DNA of 64,000 nucleotides from assembly GCF_021130785.1 (NCBI RefSeq), contig NC_060211.1, positions 20,631,001 through 20,695,000 on the forward strand. Direction: 5' to 3'. Position numbers and translations under genes: made by a program. Under the pieces are notes generated by a model, which saw only the letters and a program-made list of their open reading frames with translations, had not been told where the DNA came from and did no database searches. Source of the stretch: Homalodisca vitripennis (lineage: Eukaryota > Arthropoda > Insecta > Hemiptera > Cicadellidae). This document shows positions 1 through 12,000 of the stretch, piece by piece (the first letter of the stretch is position 1; each line of letters begins with the position of its first letter).

Positions 1-2550
1 TCTTCAAAAACTAAATTTATCAACACCCTCAAGTCCTACGACTGTTTTTGCCTCAACCATTTACCTACTAGAGGAAATTTCATGCTTAGATAATTTTTGT
101 CTCAAACCTTCACCCCTCAATGTATAGTTGTTAAAACAGTTACAGGCTCATATTTCTGACCACCTGGGTCTGCTTTTAATATTTAAATTAGTCTGCACGA
201 ATGCTGATGTCTCTTCCTCGCCTGCTAATATGTCTGTAAAAATCAAACTATACTTACAGAGTATTAAATGATGTTAGTATTTAATAAATTAAAGTATAGA
301 CTAAGCAACACTGACTGGACAGAGGCAATTGCTGGAGATGTTCTTGATGTAGCTTTTAACAACTTTATGGAAGTTGTGTCTCACAACTTTAATGACTGCT
401 GTCCTTTGAAAACTAAGTTAGGAAATAATCTTGGCAATAAGGTACAAAAGCCCAAATGTTGGTATACACCTCTGTTAGCTAAAATTAAGATACTACTTGA
501 TGTAAGTTATGAAAAATGTAAAATTAATCCTGACCTATTAGAAAACCATAGGAGAATTTAAGAAGTTATATCGGAACCAGATAATCTTAGCAAAAAAAGA
601 ACGCCAATGATGAATTCATATTACAGTCGCATAACCTATGCAAAGCAGCTTGGAGAGTAATTAATACAGAAACAGGGCGTGCTTCAAAAAAATGCTCTCA
701 AACGCTACCTCTATCTCTGTTAATGAATTTTAACAACTATTTTGTAAATATTTCTAGTCATGTAAATAGTACAAATGTTAATTTAGGCTTAAATACAGCT
801 AGTTCCAGTGATATGATAGAGTCGTCTGGCATAAATAGAACCTAAGGCACCATCTTTAAAATGGCACACTGTAAATCCTACTGATATTCTTAAGACAACC
901 ACTAGGCTTAGTAACTCAAGAGCTGAGGATGTCTTTGGACTCTCCAATTTTGTAATTAAAAAAATAATTTTGTGAAATTTTGTATCCTTTTACTTTTCTT
1001 GTAAACTGGATGTTCAACGCTGGACTCTTCCCACAGTGCCTAAAAGTAACAGTCACTGTCCCTATTTATAAGAAAGGTGATAAAAATAATGTAAATAACT
1101 ACAGACCTATTGCCTTGGTACCTGTCTTATCTAAGTTGGTTGAAATATATTATTAAGTGTCAAATTGAGTATTATTTTGAATTTAACCACCTGCTTTTAT
1201 CTGCACAGTTTGGTTTTAGGCAAAGCTTATCTACTATTAAGGCTGTTGAGAGTGTTGTCTCATATATTTATTAATAGTTTTGAAAATAAAGAAGAAGTTA
1301 ACACTTTGCTATTGGACTTAAGCAAGGCTTTTTGATACTGTGCCTCACCAAGAACTTATTAAGAAACTAAAGTACTATGGAGTTGAAGGTAACGAATTAT
1401 CACTTATAACTTCTTATATATCACAGCGATACCAGTTTGTTAAAATAGGCGAACAGAGGTCGGATCTTAAGCAGGTGGTAAGCGGGGTTCCCCTGGGCTC
1501 TGTCCTGGGTCCCTTCTTATTCACTGTCTTTATTAACGATTTTCCAAATTTTGTTCCTAATAAATGTGTACTTTATGCTGATGAACTACGTTAATGTGCT
1601 CTAAACTTAAATCCTGAAATCAATGCAGCCATGATCACATATATGAGAGGAAAGGTTCCATCCTCTGGTTTTCTGCCAATGGCCTATGTGTGAATGAAGA
1701 TAAGACAGAAAACATCATCTTTAGCCTAAGCACCAGTTCTGTAACTAAGTCAGTTAAGCTACTTGGAATTAAACTTTAGACTCTAAGCTTACCTGGAAAC
1801 ATCACACAGATGCTCTTTGTGCTCGGTTGTCTAGAGTTATATTTTTACTAAAAAAACTTTAAAACCTGTACAAGCTGTAGTCTATTAATGAAAGCATACT
1901 TTGCATTATTCCACTCACATCTTTTGTATGGAACTTTTCTTTGGGGAAATTCAGGTGGGGCTAAGGAGGTCTTCTTATGCCAAAAGAAAAGCTTTGCGCA
2001 TAATGTTTAATTTTAATGTCACTGACTCTTGTAAGCCACTATTTATAAAGCATAGTATACTCACTGTTCCTTCCATTTATATCTTGCAAAGCTTAATGTA
2101 TGTTAAAGAAAATCTAGATTTATTTAAAACTTAGACGCTCTAAGCATGACTACTGCACTAGACAACGAGACCTTATTGGACCTAAAAGCACGCTAGACTA
2201 ACAAAAAACTCAGCACGCATACTCTTATATTGGTATCAAACTGTTTAACAAGCTGCCTATGTCTGCTAAGGATGTTACCTGTAAAAACTTTAAAAATGTT
2301 GTAATTAAGTGGTTAAAAGAAAAAAGCCTTTTATAGTATAGATGAAATGCTTCTGTGTAGTATAGACGATTTTAGCCTTTTAGATTTTATTTCCTTTTGA
2401 CTTTGTACTTTTAACCATAAGTGTCTAGTATGTATTTTATTTTATACTATCTTGTTATACTGTGTAAATGTATAACAAAATGACTTTTGTCAATGCATTG
2501 TAATATTGTGGGACGACAATAAAACAGATTCTTGATTCTTGATTCTTGAT
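1..2550 (+). pseudogene. Decayed non-LTR retrotransposon pol (5' part off window)
   Basis: Relic of a LINE polymerase gene read on the plus strand. Broken frames at 268-561, about 1020-1160 and 1340-1594 carry the linker and reverse-transcriptase blocks: a NYRPIALVPVLSK-type stretch near 1095, TVPHQELIKKL near 1340, and GVPLGSVLGPFLF near 1487. The catalytic box reads YADE because of what looks like a one-base deletion near 1580. The frame at 1901-2134 holds the C-terminal KRKALRIMF region. The copy has many stops and frameshifts and cannot be active. The 3' end is clear: AATAAA at about 2518 followed by a (TTCTTGA)3 tail ending near 2550. The clade is uncertain; CR1/L2-like or jockey-like elements have such microsatellite tails. 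Confidence 0.85.
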
Positions 2551-2900
2551 ATTGAAACCCATTAGGTAAAAATTTTGGTGTAATTTTCAACTCAAATTCT
2601 ACAGATATCGGACTGGCATGTCACTGGCAGCAGAGTTGAACACGCTATAACTCATTCCCTGCGGAGTAAAAATTCTAATACTTTGCTACAAAAATGGTAC
2701 TAATCATTTTCAAATTTCAAATCCAAATCCCACATGTGCTGGTACAGCAATTTATACCTTTAGTTTGTGAAGTAGGCACTACTTTATATCGATTCATAAA
2801 ATTAAGAATTTATCGTATTACTAACAATGATTTGATTTTGATTACATTTTATTTATAGAAAAATGCTAAAAGAGAGCAAGTCCAAATAAATGGAATTTAC
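2551..2900. other. AT-rich intron sequence, nothing recognised
   Basis: This lies between the 3' tail of the LINE relic and the splice donor of the leftmost TRRAP exon. It is presumed TRRAP intron; I see no coding or repeat signal. Confidence 0.4.
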
Positions 2901-3046
2901 CTGAACGCGACGTGTGCCTCCTGGTCAGTTGGGTTGCGTAGTGTGCGCCACAAAGCTTGCATGAGCTCAGCACGAACTGGTTGGATGTGTTCGTACAGGA
3001 AGTCTGGTTGTAGATTATCAACACAAAGCTCCAACGTTCTCAAACC
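2901..3046 (-). CDS. TRRAP: TRRAP exon (GLRTLELCVDNLQPDF segment)
   Basis: Reading down from 3046 the exon gives GLRTLELCVDNLQPDFLYEH and continues through QALWRTLRNPTDQEAHVAFR, nearly identical to animal TRRAP. This is HEAT-repeat solenoid, around residue 800-850 of the human protein from memory. The acceptor is TAG immediately upstream and the donor is CAG|gtaaat at 2900-2895. The exon is 146 nt, entering in phase 0 and leaving two bases of the Arg codon. It is the last TRRAP exon in the window; the next must lie left of position 1 or past the LINE relic. Confidence 0.95.
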
Positions 3047-6000
3047 CTACAAATAAAATCAATGAGAATCAGAAACAAATCACTGTTATTAAAAAATATG
3101 TTTTCAACAAATAAATCTCTTCATATTTAAATATTCTATTTTGCAGCTCCACTTTGATTCAACAAAATAAAGTCTAAAAACTAAATAAAATCTGCCTTAA
3201 CATAGATTTGTTGGAATATTTAAAAGGTTTTAAAAGACACGTTGGAGTAAAATCTTGCTTGTATATATTTTAAACAAGTCGAATTTGGAAAATATAATCA
3301 CTTACAGCTTCAAATTAAAAAAAAAAACATTAATTTTTGATACTTGTAACTGAAGAAACTGAGAAATGTAACACGTATCCTTTAAACACGAACTTTTAAC
3401 AACTCCCTCCAAAATGGAAATTGAATTTATTTACAAGTAAGTAATTAAATAAATTAATTTACATATCTACTACAAGCAATATTGCTGAACCAGATGTATG
3501 GGACAACACAATTTTAATTATAAATACAAAGTGAACAAAAGACTAACAGATGTAATGGTAATGAGAAGAAATATATGGGGAAAGATAAGACGAGCTTCCA
3601 AGTTACTCATAATGTTAACCAAAAAAATATTATAGAATTCCGTTAAGTGCGATAAACTTCCACAAGTGTGATCTTTCGAGTGTTAATCTCTAAAATATAC
3701 TGTAGAAAATAGTGTAAAACTGCATTACTTGGCTGATGAGAGTGTGAGATCCGTTGAGAGCTGAGACCAGAGGATCCATGAGCATTGGCAAGTAAGGCAG
3801 CAGAGAGCTGAGTCTCACCGGCACAGTTAGGCACAACTCCACAAACAGGTCTTTCATGTGCTGCTTATGTAGACCTGACTGTAGACTGTTCAGTCCTGTC
3901 GACAAAAACACAACCAAATCTAACATTACGCAATCTTGAGAACCTACTCAAAGTTCAATATTAGGACTGCTTTACTTTATTTTAAATGTTATGATTGTTT
4001 GCCAAAAACACTTAAAAATCTATTTATCAGATTTATAGACCTTAAGATTGGGTGAATTGAATAAGCCCAAGTACCAACTTGTACTTTGGTTTTTTTTTAA
4101 GTAACAGCTTGATTGGTTTGATGTGAATAAAAGAAGCCACTGCTGTTATAACAAGCACTTAAAATGGAATATTCAGAAACCTATATTTCTCAAGCCTAGT
4201 GTTAATAATTCAACTTATCTACGAAGTATATAAACTTGGGTAACAAACTTCAAGAAAGACAGTTATAGCGTTTGTTCGACCTACAAAGTGGCATTGTTTA
4301 CAAGGCTCAATAAAGTGAGAGGAATTATTTGTCTGGATTGTTTAGAAGCTACTTTGTTTAGAAAGTGGGAATTTGGACTTGTTAACTAAAAAAGATTGCC
4401 AGAAAACTCTAGTACTAAGGTTGGGCTTCCTTCATCACAAGAAAAAATGGAAGTTTTTGATCCCTAATGATATTGCTTTTCAAAATGGGGTGAGTGAAGA
4501 CATTTGTGTTCATCAAACTACAACTGATTAACAGTGCTATAAACATGGCAGTGTAACATTCAAACTTTTGAAAATTCTTAGCAAAAAGATGCAATCCAAC
4601 ATGGCGACAATATCAACTTAACAAAGGCAAAAACATCAATCGATAGCATTTCAAAAAAAGGTGCAACTCCGGTGAGCACATTATTATTCAAAAATTAAAC
4701 AGCATGTACAAAAAGTCCAGAAATAAGCCATCGTTGTGAACGTGTTAATGCAGAATGTACAAAAGCGGCACAAACAAAATACAACTAGTTGCAGATGATA
4801 TTCAGCCAGGAACGAAGAACCAATATTTGCGTTAGTTCCAAGTACCAGTTCTGCTCCCATGAATCAGTGTAATTGAAATATGTCTTTACAAACTGACATA
4901 TCTCTACTTTTCAACATTCAAACATTGATTTTGTGTGACACTGATCACATGCATCCAGTCCATTTTCCTATACCACAAGTGAAATTGTAATTCATAAATT
5001 AGTAATTAGTGATATACGTGGCTATATTGCAAGTGATAAAAATATATGGACCAAATCAATACAAACTGGACATCAGAATCTTTTTTTAAAACTTAGAAAC
5101 TGAAAACAAATGTTTTAATCAGTTCACCACTAGTTTTTATTCACATGGATGTTGTTTCATAATGAACTGAGAGATTCTTACAACGTATTAAAGTACTCTA
5201 ACACATTGTATAAGTGAGGAATCACCTTGTAACAGGTTGGGCAGTAGTGGCAAGAATTCTTGATAGAGCAGGTCATGATTTCCACCTCCTATGGACCGAA
5301 ATAAAGCTCTCAAAAGTAAGAAGTAGTTGTAAGGTTCCTTAGCTGTCATGGCCAACTCCATTGATCTATTAACACACAAATTACACAAATATCAAGTTAA
5401 ACTATAAACTTGTAAACACTATAAAGGAAACTGTTAAAAAAATGTTCTAATCAGTTTTTTCCATACAAGTAAAACAGTAATCACATCTTGTACCGTATTG
5501 CAACTAACTACGAGGGTCGTCCACAAAGTAACCTCCGTTTTGAAATAAAAAATAAACCAGTTGAGATACAAAAAGTTTATTATTAAAATTTTAAAACTAC
5601 AGCTTTTTCTCTACTTTTCTACATATTCACCATACAAATTCAAGCACTTATCATATCTTTTAACAGTTTTTTGAAATTCCGTCTTTAAAAAAATCTGCCG
5701 CCTGAAAACGTAGCCAACCTGTCACAGCGTTTTGAAGCTCTTCATCACTCGCAAACCTCTGAGATGCAAGCCACCACTTCATGTACGGGAAAAGATGGAA
5801 ATTTACTGGGAGCCAAGTCCGGGCTGTAGGGGGCGGTGGTCAAAAACGTCCCATTTGAACTTTTCCAAAAATTCTGTTGTTCCTTTGAGCTGTATGAGGG
5901 CGGCGCGTTGTCATGGACAAACACAACACCAGATGTCAGAAGACCACGACGCTTGTTTTGAATCGCTCGTCGTAGCCGCTTTAAGGTTTCACAGTAAGCT

Positions 6001-9000
6001 GCAGCTGTAATGGTCGTACCACGCTCCATAAATTCTGGTTCTCGGCGAACTTTCTCATCCACTTTGTTCACCAAGTCATCACTGACGAGAGATGGCCTAC
6101 CACTCCGGTCTTCATCGTGAACGTTCGTTCTTCCATTTTTAAAAAAAACGAACCTATTGACGGACTACACACCTTCGCTCATAATGTTTGGGCCATACAC
6201 CGCACTCTATTTACGATGAATTTCAGCTGCTATGTAACTTTTCGACCACAGAAATCTTATTACACCACGCACTTCACACTTGGCGGGATTTTTCTATCAC
6301 GGCGCTCATGTTTTTTACGTTGTAACAAAAGAACACGTGATCGCACGATGCTCTCCTTTTGCACAGCTAGAAGCGTACTGAACGGCTGCGCACGCCGATG
6401 TGAGAATGGCGGCGCTACCCCCACTACTTATCGCGCCACGCCCAAACGGCGGTTTACTTTTATGGACGACCCTCGTATTTAAATTAATATCGTGTTAAGA
6501 CGATTAAAATTAATTCATTTTCTGTAAGCACCACAGTAAATTGAAATGTACAGTAGACTGGAGCACATGGTGAAAATACACTTTTATTGATAGATTCAAC
6601 AATTTTCCATTTAAACATTTTTACCTGAATTTTAACCTCACAATACATATGCAGATATGTCTATACCTCAAGTTGATGTTTGATCATTACTTTTCATTTG
6701 TATGGACACTACCAATACAAACAATAGTAATTTACAATTACAAAGTAATTAGTTCCAGTTAAAAATTAAAAGAACATTACCAACTAAAAACTTAGTCAGC
6801 CCACCTGTTGACAATTTGGTGTAGGTGGGGGCGCAACATATGTTCATTTTCGGCAGCGAACAGCTGAACGCTGCCGAAAACCAATTTGAACAGTTTCAAG
6901 TAGAGGTTGCTTCGCTCTGCATTTCCATTTCCCATTTCCTCCATTCGTCCCAGCAGGTACTCGACAAGAACTGTGGCGAAGATCGGTGAAGTGCCGCAAT
7001 TGGAGAGGAACGTGTTGCCCACTATTTGCAGTGCAAAGTTGTGCGCAATACGTTCCACCATGTATTCTATCGTTGTTGAGAATATCTCCCGAAAAGTATG
7101 AGGATCCAGTACTGAAAACTGCAACAAGGAAAAGTAACAAGTGTGGAGAAGAGGAACATGTGTTGAGTAAAGTTGAGAGCAATACATTCCACCATGTACT
7201 TTATTGCTGAAAATATCTTCCGTAAAGTATGAGGATCCAGTTCTGAAAACTGCAACATTGAATTATGATAAATGTGGACAAGAGGAACGTTTGTTGAGAA
7301 AGTAGTGGCCTATACATATGGTCTGTTGTGGTGGCAGAAACAATGTAATAGTTGTTAGGCATGAGTCAGAAGTCACAAACGGCTGTTGATTCACTGACAC
7401 TGCAAACAAACACAGCCACAAGCTGGCTGTAGTGAAATGACCTTCAGCTTATTATAATAATATAAGAATAATTTTAAACATTAATAGTTTTACAACCTTA
7501 CTTTTGATCCTAGAATGGCGGAAGATCTTAAAGACATAATTAATACATATCCAATGCTTTAGTTTTTTTTTATAAAATGTATACTTTTTTATATTAAATA
7601 CATGAAACAATAAGGTACAAAGAAGTTATATTTTTTATGAATAACTAACAAAAATAGCCTATGTAATGTTATGTCAAATGCTATGAGGAATATATCAAAG
7701 TGATGACTGTTGTTTTAGGAATTCACCCAAACCACATTTTTCTCCAATACGAGGCTAGGCAGATTTTAGATCTAAAAAGTCAGCTTTAGTGGTGGCCCAT
7801 CTTGATTTTTACTCTATAAGAACAATGTTAAATCTGTTAACAGTTTCACAACCTCATTTTTGGTTCTTGAATTATAAAAGCTATCTTTTTAAACACATAA
7901 ACCATTTTTTAGTTTTTTTTGAATATTGTTTTAGGCATTTTTTCAATTCATCATTTAAATATTCAAAAAGTATACACTTTTCAAGAAAACCTCAAAAGCA
8001 TTTTTGGATGAGCATTAATTATATCTTTAAAATGAGACATATCCCATTATTCCACAACCAAAATGTTCTATGGCATAAAGGTTGCAATTCTTGGGTAAAA
8101 CTCAAGGTCGTTTGTCAACAGCCATAAAACACTAAGCTACTGATCTGATTTGCACAGAAGATTGATTACTCAAATCTGAAAAAAGTTAGGGCAGACAACT
8201 ATATGCTATAAGGATGGCGTTATTTTACTGATAATACTGTAACTGCTATGGCCTCAAATTGTTTCTCCCAGACAATGCTTCAAACAAATAATCGTGGAAC
8301 ACTGACAGACCTAAAATGAAGCTATTTAATTGTTTCAAAATTTATTCCACTACTAGCATGTATCCAGTACATGTGTATTACTTGTGTTCATACAGGTCTA
8401 CCATAATATTCCATAAAATATGTAGGAGCACAATCATACACATTTTATTATATGTAATATAATGCAACCGACTGATGACATGACATAACTTTGTTAAGGC
8501 CATGTACCACACCATCTAATGACTTGCTATGATGCATCCATCAGTGTTTATGCTACTAATTGTTTAAAATAATAATAATGTTTACATTTGGTGATGATGT
8601 TACCATATGAACTTATCCAGATAAACTCACCTACTAACAGCTCTCGTCACCACCTATACCAGTCTTGTGTAAATATATAATATACTTTAGTAGTCAATTA
8701 ACTGTGACTGTAGTACGTTTTTCATAAGTACTACATTGTAAGAAACTTAACTTTTATTAAAACGAAAAACTGAATCATTCCATCTTTATCTTAAAACATT
8801 TTTAATGGGCTTCCTCCTCTTTATTAATCTTTGTGGTCCGAACTAGCAATGATGTAGATATCCAATTTGACAACTTTTGGATGAGACATTTCGAAGTATT
8901 TACTTTACTTATGTACTTGAAAATGTAAGAAATGTATAAATTTAATCAAGTTCTTAGATAAATCAAAAGTAATTAACAATATATAACATAATTTCACAAC

Positions 9001-12000
9001 ACTATTTAGATACCTACGTAGTAGTTTAGTTGTTACTGGACTTTAAAGTACAAAGAATAAGTCAATTGAAATGCACAACAAAATTGTAAGATTTTTAATT
9101 GCAAGAATAGAATTAAATGTTGTATTTTGAAGTCACAAGAAAAAGGCAAGGTGAATGGCTGAGGTGCTGGAAGAGAAAAGAAAGAAGGAATTGGAAAGTA
9201 CTTGGGCCAAACGGAACCAGTGACGATAAAACTGCTAAACAGAATTATGAAAACACTACACTAACCCTTTGGGATCGGTATTAAATTCATATGATTGACC
9301 TCTCATACATGGCCATGCATGGCTGTCAGGTCATTGATTTATGACCACGTCCTGTCCCTCAGCTCATCAGACCATAAGTGTGGCCCACTGCTGTGCAGTT
9401 ATAAAATTCATTCCTAATCCAGTTGTGGGTGGAAAGTGCTGCAATGTCTTGGCCAAATAGTTAACTATTAATATTTCTCTATTTACAGCACACACCATAT
9501 TTTTTTTTTTTTTTTTTTGTTTTCTTAGGACAAGAAGCTTATAAATTGCACTTAGTCCTATAAGGACCTTTGCGCTGCTTCCGGAGTGATAGGATATTCA
9601 GGATGGGTAAGGTCAGGGAGTAGGGGCCGCCTCCTATCGAGATCCATGAGGAAGAATTAGGGCACTACATCTCAAAGTCATCCCGGAAGAAGGGAGGCCA
9701 GCTGTGAACCAGCCTCTCCAGTCAAAGTAGGCAGGGGGTGGCACACCCTTGTTGAGGTTAACAAGAGCCTCTGAGGTAAGGGAACAAACCCCACCAACTC
9801 CAACAGCCATCCTCCACAGTAGGCTAGACCTATCGAATTGCCCATGAATCCCAGAATCTCAACATTTGCGGTTAGTGATGTGCCGCTACTGGACATCCAT
9901 AAGGTTGCCCAGATTGAAGTGGCACATCGGTTTTTGCTGTGCCCAGTGGTGGGTTCAACTGGTAGGTATAAACCAGCCAGAAGTGATCCCTGCTGGGTGT
10001 CAGCACACACCATAGTAAACATTGTTCATAATCATTTTTGATCCAAACGTCAGTGTCACTGTACCTGCTAGAGTGTATCCTATCTACTTATTAAAATACT
10101 AGTACAGTTTGGTGGAGAGGAAGCTCAAAATATGGAAACGAGTTTATATTCTGTTGATACTAGAGATCTAAATGAGACTTGATTGTATTTTTATCCTGTA
10201 ATTAAAAATACTTATAAAACTGATCAACCTATAACTTAAATTACACCAATTGATCAAGTTTCAACCTTGAAGTTAATAAACCTGTAAATTATTTGAGAAT
10301 TTCATTTAAATCTCAGTCATTTAAAGGGCCAAGGTAAAATACTGCCATTTAAATCCAAGTAAAATAAAAGTGATGTACACAGTTACGCAAGAGCCAAAGT
10401 GTACAGATTTAGAGAAAGAAATTACTTCACATTCCAGTGTTCTATCCATATAAGAATGTGCCAAATACAAACCATCAAAATGTTTAATTCAATTAAATAA
10501 AACTTGTAACATTCACAAATACAATTATTAATAATGAAAAACGTATCTTCTGAAACAAAAATATGCATGCTTAACTGAACAGTTTTATATGAAATAAATC
10601 AAAGAAATACGATAATTTATTATTAGTTCTACTCATGCAGTGCAATATAATTAAATATTTGATTTAAAAAATGTATATATAAATGCATGTATTAAAATGT
10701 AATATGCAAGATAAAAATGTAATTATAATTTAATTTTGTATGTAAATTTATATTTAAAAATTAGTACTAAAACCAATTGGGTAAGTAAAAATAAAAATTC
10801 AATTTACAACACTCCAAATATTTATAGTAATTTTGGTATTGGATTAATATTCTTCTGCAAGTGTGGAAATAAAAATAGAAAAAGATATAATGTCTTGACT
10901 TGTAAAGTAAAAATCACTGCTGATTAAAAATATGATTTTATTTAATGTAATTTATTCATATAGAGTATACATGATAGTCTTCTTGTATTTGTATCCAAAT
11001 GTGATTTTTACGGTGTCTAATGTTTTTGTTCCCCACTGAAATTTTATCAATGTCAGAGCACTATCTGAAGCACTGTCTAGCTTATCTGAAGCTAGATGTT
11101 TAATTTTAATTCTGCATATATAGACATCATTAAAACACTATTCTTAAAAGAATGAGAAGTTTTTCATTCAATTATGAAACAATTATCGGCAACCTACTTG
11201 ATCTCTGAGCCTATTATACTCATCACAATTGCCATGTACATGAAAAATTTAAGTACATGTCCTAGTGGGGCTAGTAACCATTTGTTACTTGTTTTTTTAT
11301 TTTATAGACACAACAATATGTTAATAATATCAAAAAACGTTTCACAAGATTATATTTTATTTTATTAATACTCCATTTTAAAAAACTGTATGAATAAGTA
11401 GATATAAATGATCAAACTCTTGCATCAATTGTTAAATTTACTCATTTAGTTTCTAATATTTTCTTTATTTTAATTTGTTAGAAATCAAATCATCCTCCAT
11501 TAACAAAAGCCCTATTATTACTACAGACTAAATAATTTAAACAGTTTTTGTTTGGAAGTTAAAATTGATTTATTTACATTGTACCCTGATAAATTAAGCC
11601 AAAAAAATGAACAGTTTAAAACTTCACTCGACAGTTTTAAGTAAACAAATTCATTATTGTCACAAATATGGGAAAAATATTTTATTATGATTTTAAAATT
11701 ATTTTTAGAGGTAATAAATAATATTAAAGCTGTTGTTATTTAATGTTAGCTAAGCTGCAAAATGATTAATTAATGTATTCAAAAATAATCATAATTGATA
11801 ATGAGCTTCGCATGCTGGAACTGTCATTATCCGTGTTAATGTAAACTAAAAGAGAGAAATAATAGGAAGTTTCTGAGACATCTAGATGCAAACCACCGCA
11901 AAAAGGACAAACTTCGCACTGTACCTTGGAATCTGCTCCTTCAGGGCTTTTCACGAAGAACTGTTGGAGAGTCATGGAATCAAACATTACATTTATTAGG

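Noticed and set aside
6117..6482. 121-aa plus-strand open frame
   Set aside because: It is the antisense of the mariner 5' region and terminal repeat; transposase similarity is on the minus strand.
6907..7210. Plus-strand and alternative minus-strand frames over the TRRAP exon
   Set aside because: Shadow frames of the 6805-7118 exon and of its tandem duplicate.
9678..10041. 114-aa minus-strand and 67-aa plus-strand open frames
   Set aside because: They lie entirely inside the SINE-like retroposon and are not conserved in the related copy at 51 kb.
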